A DNA stretch of 51,211 nucleotides from JASSUD01 sp031963005. GTDB taxonomy: Bacteria > Pseudomonadota > Gammaproteobacteria > Burkholderiales > Burkholderiaceae. This document shows, one piece after another, positions 44,197-51,211 of this stretch. Both the position numbers and the translations under genes were made by a program. The notes under the pieces were generated by a model, which did not search any database, was not told the origin of the DNA, and worked only from the letters and a program-made list of their open reading frames with translations. Each line of letters opens with the position of its first letter. Position 1 is the first letter of the stretch. The stretch covers positions 1 to 51,211 of the forward strand of contig JASSUL010000015.1 in NCBI GenBank assembly GCA_031963005.1. Direction: 5' to 3'.

Positions 44197-45804
44197 GTGG
44201 TGATGGATGTTAATAGTGCTAGTGGTTCATCATCTTCTTTCATGGCGCAGAATAATTCTAGAATGGTGCGAAATGAATTTCCTCCTGCAGCTCAGAAAGT
44301 GAGCGCAGAAAAAGTAAAAGAAAATGGTGGTCAAGAAAAAAATAATAGTGATGATTCTGCTAGGCTAAACTCAGCATTTCTTCCAGAAAATTTCTCAAGC
44401 TTTGCGGTGCGGTGCGGTGGCGAAAAGATATACGGTACCCTTGTCGGTAAATTGCGAGAAGTGAGGCCGAGAGAGAAGCTTCCTTTACATAATGGGGAAG
44501 AAGAGCTTGTAATCAGTAAGAGGGAGGAAACTTTACCGCAATTAATACAGGGTATAGACCTCTTTGCATCAGATAAACAAAGGTCTGATGTTCTAGATAT
44601 GCTAGAGGATAATCAGAATGAGATATCTAGTAAGGACATGGAGGAAATTTTAACGCAATTAGTATGCAAAATAACATGTTTTGGCTCACGATCCTCCAGC
44701 TCCAATACAGAAACTGACATATCAAAAATGCTACAGCCTCGAATTTTTAATGTGCTAGAGCATCAGGCAAAAGTGATACCTCCTGAGAAGATGTGTAGCA
44801 TTTTAGAGGAATTAATACCCTCTATAGGGGCTTTTCATTCAATAGAGCTAAAGTTTCGAGTTCTGGATATGCTAGAGAATAAGAAAAAGGTGATGCCTGC
44901 TGACAAGATGAAGGAGATGTTACAGAAATTAATGCCCTATATTATAGAAAACTTAGAACTAGAAAATCGCAGAGTAACATTAGAAGAGCTAGAAAAGCTA
45001 AAGCATCGAGTTCTGACGATGCTAAAGAATAATCAAGATGTAATATCTAATAGCGAGGTAATGGCATTTCTAGAGAAACTAGTGCCGCAAACTTCGTGCC
45101 TATCAACCTCAGATGACGACGCACTATGGTGTAAAGTTCTGGTTGTGATACCTAGTGGCGAGGTGATGGGGTTTGTAGAGAACTTACAGAAAAAAAGGTT
45201 GTGGATATCACAGGAGCTATGGATCAAAGTTCTGGATGTGATACCTCATAGTGAGGTGATGGGGTTTGTAAAGAAACTACAGGAAAAAGGGTTGTGGATA
45301 TCACAGGAGCTATGGACCAAAGTTCTGGATGTGATACCTAGTAGTGAAGTTTTGGAACTTGTAGAAAAACTAATGCAGAAAGAGCCCTTCACAGAAGCGC
45401 TACGTCTCCTAGCTCTAGATGCGCTGAAGAAGGGGCAGGATGCAATATCTCAGAGCAAGATGGGAGAAATTGTAGAGCAATTAAATGGCTGGCATCGAGC
45501 GATGCAATTATCAAATAGCTATTGTGCAGATTCTCCGAGATCATCCACCAGCCAAGAAGATGTTGACTGTAAACAGGTTGTAGATGGCCATGCTTCTACT
45601 GCCATAGATGCGAATACTTCCACTGGTATAAACGTGAATGCTTCTCCCACTATAGATTCAAATAATCTAAATACTCCCACCACTGCGAGCGCAAATACTT
45701 CCTTTTTTCGTAAAGCTCTATTACGCGTATCCACCATTTTCCAAAATGCATGGAAATGGTTCTTAGAACATATTCCCTCTGCATTTCGAGTACATTTATC
45801 TTAA
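44197..45804 (+). CDS. Array gene 4: shortened HEAT-like solenoid protein abutting queF
   Basis: 535 residues; GTG at 44197, with an in-frame ATG at 44203. The N-terminus is close to array gene 3 (VNSASGSSSS, then NEFPPAAQKVSAEKVKE), but the conserved 70-residue block after IYGTL is missing: the text jumps directly to VGKLREVRPREK, which in gene 3 comes after that block. The solenoid is reduced to about eight units, with recent duplicates (LWISQELWxKVLDVIPxSEV). A degenerate octapeptide region precedes the conserved FFRKALLRVSTIFQNAWKWF and a C-terminus ending SAFRVHLS. The stop is 9 bases before queF, so the two genes probably share a transcript. Confidence 0.78.
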   Translation: MVMDVNSASGSSSSFMAQNNSRMVRNEFPPAAQKVSAEKVKENGGQEKNNSDDSARLNSAFLPENFSSFAVRCGGEKIYGTLVGKLREVRPREKLPLHNGEEELVISKREETLPQLIQGIDLFASDKQRSDVLDMLEDNQNEISSKDMEEILTQLVCKITCFGSRSSSSNTETDISKMLQPRIFNVLEHQAKVIPPEKMCSILEELIPSIGAFHSIELKFRVLDMLENKKKVMPADKMKEMLQKLMPYIIENLELENRRVTLEELEKLKHRVLTMLKNNQDVISNSEVMAFLEKLVPQTSCLSTSDDDALWCKVLVVIPSGEVMGFVENLQKKRLWISQELWIKVLDVIPHSEVMGFVKKLQEKGLWISQELWTKVLDVIPSSEVLELVEKLMQKEPFTEALRLLALDALKKGQDAISQSKMGEIVEQLNGWHRAMQLSNSYCADSPRSSTSQEDVDCKQVVDGHASTAIDANTSTGINVNASPTIDSNNLNTPTTASANTSFFRKALLRVSTIFQNAWKWFLEHIPSAFRVHLS

Positions 45805-45813
45805 AGAAACTTT

Positions 45814-46683
45814 ATGTCTTCTCTGCCCACCTTTCCAGGTACCGTTAATAGTTCTCCGTTAGGCAAAGTTAGCGAGGCGGTTACGCAATATGATCCGCAG
45901 TTACTTTTCCCTATTCCTCGGCAGGTTGCTCGGGAAGCGCTGGGGATGGCGGATCCGTTGCCGTTTTGGGGCGTGGATATTTGGAATGCTTATGAATTGT
46001 CTTGGTTGGATGAACGGGGGAAGCCGCAGGTTGCTGTTGCCACGTTGATTGTGCCGGCGCAATCGCCTTATTTGATTGAATCTAAGTCGCTGAAACTCTA
46101 TTTGTATGGATTTGCGCAGACGCGGCAATCCTCTGTAGAAGCAATGCATGAGACTATGCATCGCGATCTCTCGCGAGCATGTAGCGCTGCGGTAGAGTTG
46201 CATCTCTTTACGCCGGATGTCTGGAAAGCACAAGGTCAAACCGACAGTATATTGCTACAACGTGCGCAAGAAGGCGTCTGTCTTGATACTCTGGACATAG
46301 CCGTGAGCACTTATGAACCGTATCCCTCGCTATTACATATTTATAGCGACCGTGCCATAGTAGAAGAGACCCTCACTTCAGAGCTGTTCAAATCGCTCTG
46401 TCCTGTAACCCAGCAGCCGGACTGGGCGAGTATCTACATACAGTATCGCGGTGCGCCTATTGATCATGCGAGTCTGTTACAGTATTTGATTTCATACCGT
46501 ATGCATGCGGGGTTTCACGAACAATGTGTTGAGCAGATTTTTAGGGATATATTACAAGTATGTGCTCCTCTTGAGTTAAGCGTATACGCCCGCTTTACAC
46601 GCCGTGGAGGATTAGATATCAATCCATTTCGCAGTACACAGCCTCAGGCTCTGCCTGCATTAGCTAGAACAATGCGGCAGTAG
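45814..46683 (+). CDS. queF: NADPH-dependent 7-cyano-7-deazaguanine (preQ0) reductase
   Basis: 289 residues, the long two-domain form found in gamma- and beta-proteobacteria. The nucleophile Cys196 (SLCPVTQQPDW) and Asp203 are intact, as is the QueF motif ESKSLKLYLYGF (89-100). The end ARFTRRGGLDINPFRS is typical. It reduces preQ0 to preQ1 in queuosine synthesis. The gene is complete, in contrast to the four 5' fragments upstream. Its own promoter may have been displaced by the array, leaving it dependent on transcription through array gene 4. Confidence 0.95.
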   Translation: MSSLPTFPGTVNSSPLGKVSEAVTQYDPQLLFPIPRQVAREALGMADPLPFWGVDIWNAYELSWLDERGKPQVAVATLIVPAQSPYLIESKSLKLYLYGFAQTRQSSVEAMHETMHRDLSRACSAAVELHLFTPDVWKAQGQTDSILLQRAQEGVCLDTLDIAVSTYEPYPSLLHIYSDRAIVEETLTSELFKSLCPVTQQPDWASIYIQYRGAPIDHASLLQYLISYRMHAGFHEQCVEQIFRDILQVCAPLELSVYARFTRRGGLDINPFRSTQPQALPALARTMRQ

Positions 46684-46737
46684 GCCTTGGACGGTTATAA
46701 GAAGATCATTCACAATTTATTGATCTAGATCACAATG

Positions 46738-46794
46738 AGCCATCCAGCAGACGTATAGCGCTTACGCTATAGCTTGCTTGGATGGCTTCGTTTT
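46738..46794 (+). terminator. Intrinsic terminator after queF
   Basis: Outer stem AGCCATCC (46738-46745) with GGATGGCT (46780-46787), inner stem TATAGCG/CGCTATA (46754-46771), then TCGTTTT. It separates queF from pyrF. Confidence 0.8.
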
Positions 46795-46808
46795 AACAGG
46801 CTCATACT

Positions 46809-47672
46809 ATGTCCTTTATCAATACCTTACGGCAAGCTTGGCAGCGTACAGATTCATTATTGTGTGTGGGGTTAGATCCTGAACCTACGCGCTTTCCTGC
46901 GTGCCTGGCAGGGCATAAAGACGCTACTGACGCCATTTTTGAATTTTGTCGCGCGATTATTGATGCCACTGCACCGCATGTGTGCGCGTTTAAGCCGCAA
47001 ATTGCCTACTTTGCGGCATATCGCGCAGAAGAGGCCTTGGAGCAGCTTATTGCTTATATTCATACGCATTATCCTGGTCTGCCCGTTATCTTAGATGCCA
47101 AGCGTGGCGATATTGGCTCTACGGCCCAATACTATGCGCGCGAAGCCTTTGAGCGCTATCGCGCCGATGCGTTGACAGTGAACCCGTATATGGGACTGGA
47201 TTCGATCGAGCCCTACTTAGCTTATGAAGGCAAAGGAGTGATTGCCCTATGCCGCACCTCAAACCCAGGAGGATCAGACCTGCAAAATCTCTCTATACAA
47301 AGTACCGCCCACGGACACGCCGTGCCCCAGCCTCTCTATGAACATGTGGCCTATTTAGCCGCGCAGAAATGGAATACGAAAGGGCAGATAGGTTTAGTCG
47401 TGGGCGCTACTTTTCCCAAAGAAATTGCAGCGGTGCGACATATCGTTGGAGATATGCCTTTATTGATTCCAGGAATTGGCGCGCAAGGAGGAGATATTGA
47501 TGCAACGGTAGCCGCAGGCCGTGATTCCGCCGGAGTAGGAATGTTGATTAATTCTTCCCGTGCGATATTGTATGCCAGCGCAGGGGAGGATTTTGCCGAA
47601 GCCGCAGGGCGGGCTGCGTTTGCAATGAAGTTGGCTATTCAGAAAGCCTTGAAAGAGGCATCGTCACAGTAA
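46809..47672 (+). CDS. pyrF: Orotidine 5'-phosphate decarboxylase, type 2
   Basis: 287 residues, the longer type 2 form common in Burkholderia and actinobacteria. DAKRGDI at 96-102 contains the catalytic Lys98 and Asp101 pair; VGLDPEPTRFP at 20-30 and NPYMGLDS are further family segments. It makes UMP, the last step of de novo pyrimidine synthesis. Monocistronic by position, with a terminator before it and an unrelated gene after it. Confidence 0.94.
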   Translation: MSFINTLRQAWQRTDSLLCVGLDPEPTRFPACLAGHKDATDAIFEFCRAIIDATAPHVCAFKPQIAYFAAYRAEEALEQLIAYIHTHYPGLPVILDAKRGDIGSTAQYYAREAFERYRADALTVNPYMGLDSIEPYLAYEGKGVIALCRTSNPGGSDLQNLSIQSTAHGHAVPQPLYEHVAYLAAQKWNTKGQIGLVVGATFPKEIAAVRHIVGDMPLLIPGIGAQGGDIDATVAAGRDSAGVGMLINSSRAILYASAGEDFAEAAGRAAFAMKLAIQKALKEASSQ

Positions 47673-47844
47673 GCATATCGTCTTAAAAATCGTATTTTAA
47701 CGTATATAGGAGATAATTTATCAGGGGGAAGCTGTATCAGCAAGCCTTCTTTTAGATGTTAAAAGCTAGCTCAGAATTATCTATAAGAATTTTGACGGGA
47801 TGTTTATTCGTAAGCTGAGTGCTTTTAGCAGATAGGAGAAAAAA

Positions 47845-49359
47845 GTGAATGTCGGCAGCAGTTCTTCCATACAAGCTACACCCTCGTCTTCCTCTGAGAC
47901 TACCAACCTCTTTCATCGGCAGGTCCGCACCTTCGCGGATACCTATGCAGGAAAGCAAAAGATTCTTCAAAATGAACATCCTGATAATGCAGAAAAAATT
48001 CATAGCGAATTGTCGGACTTAGTTGAGAGCTTTGTAGAGAGTGTCGCATCGGTGCCTGCAACAGAGTCTGGCCCAGAAAAAGTATATTCGCCCGATGGTA
48101 AATGGGTTGCTTGGCGTGATGTGGCCTCGGAAAAAATAATATGCAAGCCTGCGGATGCGGAAGGTCCACTGCAACGCTTTTCTGCGCAAGGATGTGAAAG
48201 ATTCAGCTTTTGCGAGAATAATCAATATCTCATATTGCCTAAGCTGCGTGTGCTTTCATCGGAGGAAGTACAAGTTTTTTTAGCAGAACAAGCGGCGCTG
48301 AGGAAGACAACGAGCGACAACATGATCGTTTCGGGGGTGCTTGGGAGCTTTTCAGGTGTAATGGCTTTGGTTAGCGGTGGAGCGGAGGCGGCTATTCTGC
48401 AAGGGTTGCTGTTTAAAGGTACATTATTGAAACTCGGTGCACTCTTGATCGCGCCAGTATGGCTAACAGGTGCAATCACGGTTATAACGACTCTAGGTTC
48501 GGCAGGGGCTCTTTATGCTCTGATAGAAAATCATTGCAGAAGACGGGCAATTATGCCGCTGCCTAACCAAACACAAAATAATAATCCACAAGTACAAATC
48601 GATAGTTCGCAAGAGCAGAATAATAATCCACAAGTACAAAGCGATAGTCCGCCAGAGCCTTTAGCAGAAACGCAGGAATTACCCTATCAGCGTATTGCCT
48701 TGCATTTTGAGCCAACGCGCGCAGACCTGCCGTCTAAAAAATCTATTAGCATGACTATCAAAGGAGTGGTGTCGTTTACTGCATTTTCCGCTGATAAAGC
48801 CCATTTCTTTATGGTGATCGATCAAAAAATAATTCAACAGTGGTCAACCAAGGCGGTGGAATTGCAAAAGTCTATCGATGTTTGCAAATCGTCTGAATCA
48901 GAGGATTTAGCTGCCGCGAATAAACCTACTGCTATAACCGAAGTGCTGCCCTCTGCGCAAGGAAAATGGCTGCTATTAGCGGAGGCCACTAATAATGATA
49001 ATGCCTCTGGAGCCAAAATGTGGCTGTACTCGCGTGAAGATGAAAGAATTCAGAGTCATTTTGAGCTCACTATCCCGCAGGATGCGCAGTTTGTCTTCTC
49101 GCCTTCTGAAAAATGGCTTGCGGTGCTGGAAGGAGGAAAAACTATCTTATGCCTTTGCACAGAGTCCGGTGCCTTCAAAAAGAAACCGTTAGACAATACC
49201 TTTGTCCGGATCCGAGAGTTGGGCTGGCAACGTAATGAGTTACGAGCTATAGGTATCGATAATAGCGAATGGATCGTTATTCCATCAGGAGAGACCCTCC
49301 ATCTTCAGCCCGTAAAGCGCTTTTCGGCTGAAACTTTACGATTTAGTAGCTTTTCGTAG
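47845..49359 (+). CDS. Beta-propeller-like protein with internal membrane hairpin
   Basis: 504 residues from GTG. Ser-rich N-terminus, then propeller-like blade segments (YSPDGKWVAWRDVASEKIIC at 81-100; FSFCENNQYLILP). Two hydrophobic segments interrupt at about 160-185 and 195-226. A linker follows with a duplicated QNNNPQVQ(I/S)DS motif near 247-270. More blade-like segments follow (FSADKAHFFMVIDQKIIQQW; AQGKWLLLAEAT; FSPSEKWLAVLEGGKTILCL). Blades are of the WD40/YncE type by spacing and the SPDGKW, SPSEKW and SAQGKW motifs. Membrane insertion between propeller halves is unusual. Function unknown; accessory, effector-like. Confidence 0.65.
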   Translation: MNVGSSSSIQATPSSSSETTNLFHRQVRTFADTYAGKQKILQNEHPDNAEKIHSELSDLVESFVESVASVPATESGPEKVYSPDGKWVAWRDVASEKIICKPADAEGPLQRFSAQGCERFSFCENNQYLILPKLRVLSSEEVQVFLAEQAALRKTTSDNMIVSGVLGSFSGVMALVSGGAEAAILQGLLFKGTLLKLGALLIAPVWLTGAITVITTLGSAGALYALIENHCRRRAIMPLPNQTQNNNPQVQIDSSQEQNNNPQVQSDSPPEPLAETQELPYQRIALHFEPTRADLPSKKSISMTIKGVVSFTAFSADKAHFFMVIDQKIIQQWSTKAVELQKSIDVCKSSESEDLAAANKPTAITEVLPSAQGKWLLLAEATNNDNASGAKMWLYSREDERIQSHFELTIPQDAQFVFSPSEKWLAVLEGGKTILCLCTESGAFKKKPLDNTFVRIRELGWQRNELRAIGIDNSEWIVIPSGETLHLQPVKRFSAETLRFSSFS

Positions 49360-49366
49360 ATTTCTA

Positions 49367-49388
49367 ACACAGTGCGCGCGCACTGTGT
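49367..49388. promoter_or_regulatory. Perfect 22-bp palindrome
   Basis: ACACAGTGCGC followed by its exact complement, 7 bases after the stop of the propeller-like gene and 26 bases before the next start. With no spacer it is a poor RNA hairpin and better suited as a protein-binding dyad; a terminator role is possible because CTCTCTTTT follows. Confidence 0.7.
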
Positions 49389-49414
49389 GCGGCTCTCTTT
49401 TGAGGGACAACCCT

Positions 49415-49909
49415 ATGACAAGTACTCTGGTGAATATCGTGTTTTCCCGCGCTGATTGGACGACTCCATCGCTATCTCAATATCTTTGGAGAACCTTAAC
49501 ATCTCCCATCATAGCGCATACGCCGCTTTTGCCTGAAGATGAAATATTTACAGAAGGGGCACTGACAATAGGTATTCAAAAATTAGAAGAATATCTATTC
49601 CCTGCTTTGTTAGGAGCATCGATTTTATTAAATACAGTGGGTCTCACTGGTGCATTATTGTTTGGCGCGGCAATTGTTATTGCCCCACATTGCTTCTCAG
49701 GCTTAGTAGTGCTCACATTCGGTTTTTGGTGGTGTATATCACCTTATGTATATGGGGCTATTGCCCATTTTTATTCTAAATACATGGATGCCGTGCTTAC
49801 TCAGGCAAAGTCTCGGTTATCTCAAATGCAGGCATTTTCCAAACTGCATGAAAGCAAGGCGCATGCTGGTGCATCATGGCAAAGGCGTAGGCTTCTCTTA
49901 TGTGCTTAG
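49415..49909 (+). CDS. Small membrane protein
   Basis: Not recognised. 164 residues from the ATG at 49415 (the frame opens at 49385 without a ribosome-binding site). Polar N-terminal 58 residues, then hydrophobic segments at about 61-90 and 93-118 and a basic C-terminus ending in QRRRLLLCA. Directly follows the propeller-like gene, and both have paired membrane segments, so a joint role is possible. Confidence 0.55.
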   Translation: MTSTLVNIVFSRADWTTPSLSQYLWRTLTSPIIAHTPLLPEDEIFTEGALTIGIQKLEEYLFPALLGASILLNTVGLTGALLFGAAIVIAPHCFSGLVVLTFGFWWCISPYVYGAIAHFYSKYMDAVLTQAKSRLSQMQAFSKLHESKAHAGASWQRRRLLLCA

Positions 49910-49999
49910 TACGGCTAGCTATCGGTATAAAAGATAGCGCATATTATCTGCTATTAATGGTTAGCGGATTATAAAAAATGCTGATCAGAAAAAGGTAAT

Positions 50000-50033
50000 A
50001 CTCCTTTTTCTTCAGCAGGATAAAAGGAGTTTT
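50000..50033. terminator. Overlapping hairpins between convergent genes
   Basis: ACTCCTTTT (50000-50008) pairs with AAAAGGAGT (50022-50030) followed by TTT on the plus strand. An alternative stem, AGAAAAAGG (49988-49996) with CCTTTTTCT (50003-50011), would serve the minus-strand LRR gene. Confidence 0.65.
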
Positions 50034-50057
50034 CTAACGTAATATTTCAATAGTTTT

Positions 50058-51211
50058 TTAGCCAAAGACCATTTTTATTTCCACTCCTTTCAACTCATTT
50101 TTCATAAAATCGACGTATTTATAAAATGAAAATGGAGTCGAATATCTTATTTTATAGACTAGCACTAAAGACTTTAGACTTGATATTTCCTTTAGCTGAG
50201 TATGAATATCATCATTCCATCTCTCGCTGAGGGGTATTGTCAATTCTTCTAGGTTACGAGACTGGGCAAACTGGCTCAACATAAACTTGAGGCCAGCAAA
50301 CGTATATTTAACTGTACTGGTTAGTACTAAAGATTTTAGACTGGATATTTGCGATATCTGAATAAGAAGCTTATCATTCACGTCCTCTGTCTGGATTAGA
50401 TTCAATTTTTCTAGGTTCTGGGACTGGGCAAACTGGCTCAACATAGACTGGAGATCACCGGGCTGACCGTAAACGCCACCACTGAGTGTTAAAGATTTTA
50501 GGCTGGATATTTGCGGTATCTGAGCAAGAATTCCTTCCTCCATGAGTGGACATAAGGAGGATATATCTAATTCTTCCAAGGTATGCGACTGGGCAAACTG
50601 GTGCAACATAGATTTAAGGCCCATGGCTTCACATCTATTGAAAAAACCGAGGGATAAAACCCGTAGGTTTGAGCGCTGCTCTAGGTGGCCAAAAATTGCA
50701 GGAGTCATTTGGCCTATATTCTTTATATGCAATACTTCCAACCCCTTTAATTCCAGCAGCATGGACAACAGGTGATCAGATGTCACCTCTCTGGCATCTT
50801 CTATCGTTAACTCTTCTAGCCTTGGTCTTGATGCTTCCGGTATGCTCGAGAGAACCTCATCGTTTACTTGCCACCCATATGACGCCCGATTCATCATGGG
50901 TAGTCTCAAACTCTTTAAATTGTTGCACTGTAATAGCAGCGAGATGAGGCCCTGAGACGTTATCCCAGCGTAATCAGGTATGTATAACTCTTCTAGTTTT
51001 GATGGTTGCCGTATACTCGAGAGAACCTCATCTCTTATTAGACAACTCGAAGGTAGCTTCAGGCTTTTTAAGTTATGGCACTTCGACAGCAGTAGCACGA
51101 GATCATTGGTTTCTAACTCACTGCATTCAGTGACATCTAAACCCGTTAGCGATGACGGCAATGCTAACAAATGATTTCTAGTGAAAGCAGATCCTACAAG
51201 CTTGATACTGA
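50058..51211 (-). CDS. Leucine-rich-repeat protein, 5' end cut by window edge
   Basis: The frame continues past the first possible start (TTG at 51170) to the right edge without a stop, and the extra residues (KLVGSAFTRNH before LLALPSSLTGLDV) keep the repeat pattern, so the gene begins outside the window. At least 384 residues are visible. LRR units of 24-28 residues have the pattern NLKSLxLP or NLEELxI followed by helical spacers; four later units share (M)LxQFAQSxxLEEL and QISSLKSLxL almost unchanged. The fold is probably of the RNI/F-box-LRR kind. Whether an F-box precedes the repeats cannot be seen. Confidence 0.8.
   Translation of the reverse strand, partial: SIKLVGSAFTRNHLLALPSSLTGLDVTECSELETNDLVLLLSKCHNLKSLKLPSSCLIRDEVLSSIRQPSKLEELYIPDYAGITSQGLISLLLQCNNLKSLRLPMMNRASYGWQVNDEVLSSIPEASRPRLEELTIEDAREVTSDHLLSMLLELKGLEVLHIKNIGQMTPAIFGHLEQRSNLRVLSLGFFNRCEAMGLKSMLHQFAQSHTLEELDISSLCPLMEEGILAQIPQISSLKSLTLSGGVYGQPGDLQSMLSQFAQSQNLEKLNLIQTEDVNDKLLIQISQISSLKSLVLTSTVKYTFAGLKFMLSQFAQSRNLEELTIPLSERWNDDIHTQLKEISSLKSLVLVYKIRYSTPFSFYKYVDFMKNELKGVEIKMVFG

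Overview
The window looks like part of the chromosome of a host-restricted Burkholderiales bacterium. The housekeeping genes have Burkholderia-type sequences and partly Burkholderia-type neighbourhoods: maf beside an RsmI-like methylase, a CcsA-like protein beside ampD, long nrdA with nrdB and a Lys/Ala-rich histone-like gene, a glycine-zipper lipoprotein beside a PfkB kinase, trmL near gpsA, and proS-lolC-lolD. Between them lie AT-richer genes for F-box, ankyrin, HEAT-like, leucine-rich and beta-propeller proteins. That mixture is what I would expect in an endohyphal symbiont such as Mycoavidus or Candidatus Glomeribacter. The genus is inference; no rRNA or tRNA gene was seen to anchor it.

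Layout. 1-5.5 kb: an accessory cluster with three paralogues carrying a phage tail-fibre-like C-terminal domain behind a membrane segment and coiled coil (two with visible N-termini, both reading MGNxFS, a eukaryotic N-myristoylation-type motif), interleaved with two Ser-rich proteins ending in a two-helix membrane hairpin. 6-14.8 kb: core genes (methylase, maf, ccsA-like, ampD, nrdA, nrdB, histone-like). NrdR boxes overlap a TATAAT element upstream of nrdA, and a palindromic element has rewritten the 3' end of the ccsA-like gene. 15-19.6 kb: low-complexity secreted-type proteins around a lipoprotein gene, a PfkB kinase and a KDPG-aldolase-like gene with altered active-site motifs. 19.7-30.4 kb: ilvD-trmL, an F-box/ankyrin gene, gpsA, a small AT-rich gene with a basic NLS-like patch, and lolD, lolC, proS. 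30.5-34.3 kb: a 1078-residue F-box/ankyrin protein built from higher-order repeats, bracketed by a 36-bp direct repeat and a cut-off IS3 fragment.

34.4-46.7 kb is the most striking region. Four tandem paralogous genes encode F-box-like plus HEAT-like solenoid proteins with a near-identical C-terminal helix. Each is followed by the 5' end of queF: three relic copies, then intact queF after the last gene. A fifth, more decayed queF fragment precedes the first gene. The relics become less decayed toward the intact gene, so the locus preserves a visible history of tandem duplication at the queF start. A decayed IS3 element lies inside the array.

46.8-51.2 kb: pyrF, a beta-propeller-like membrane protein, a small membrane protein and an LRR protein that runs off the right edge.

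Functionally the core genes cover dNTP synthesis, branched-chain amino-acid synthesis, lipoprotein export, phospholipid precursor, queuosine and pyrimidine synthesis. The accessory genes look like a host-interaction arsenal; the F-box proteins suggest interference with host SCF ubiquitin ligases. No secretion system, CRISPR array, tRNA or rRNA was seen.
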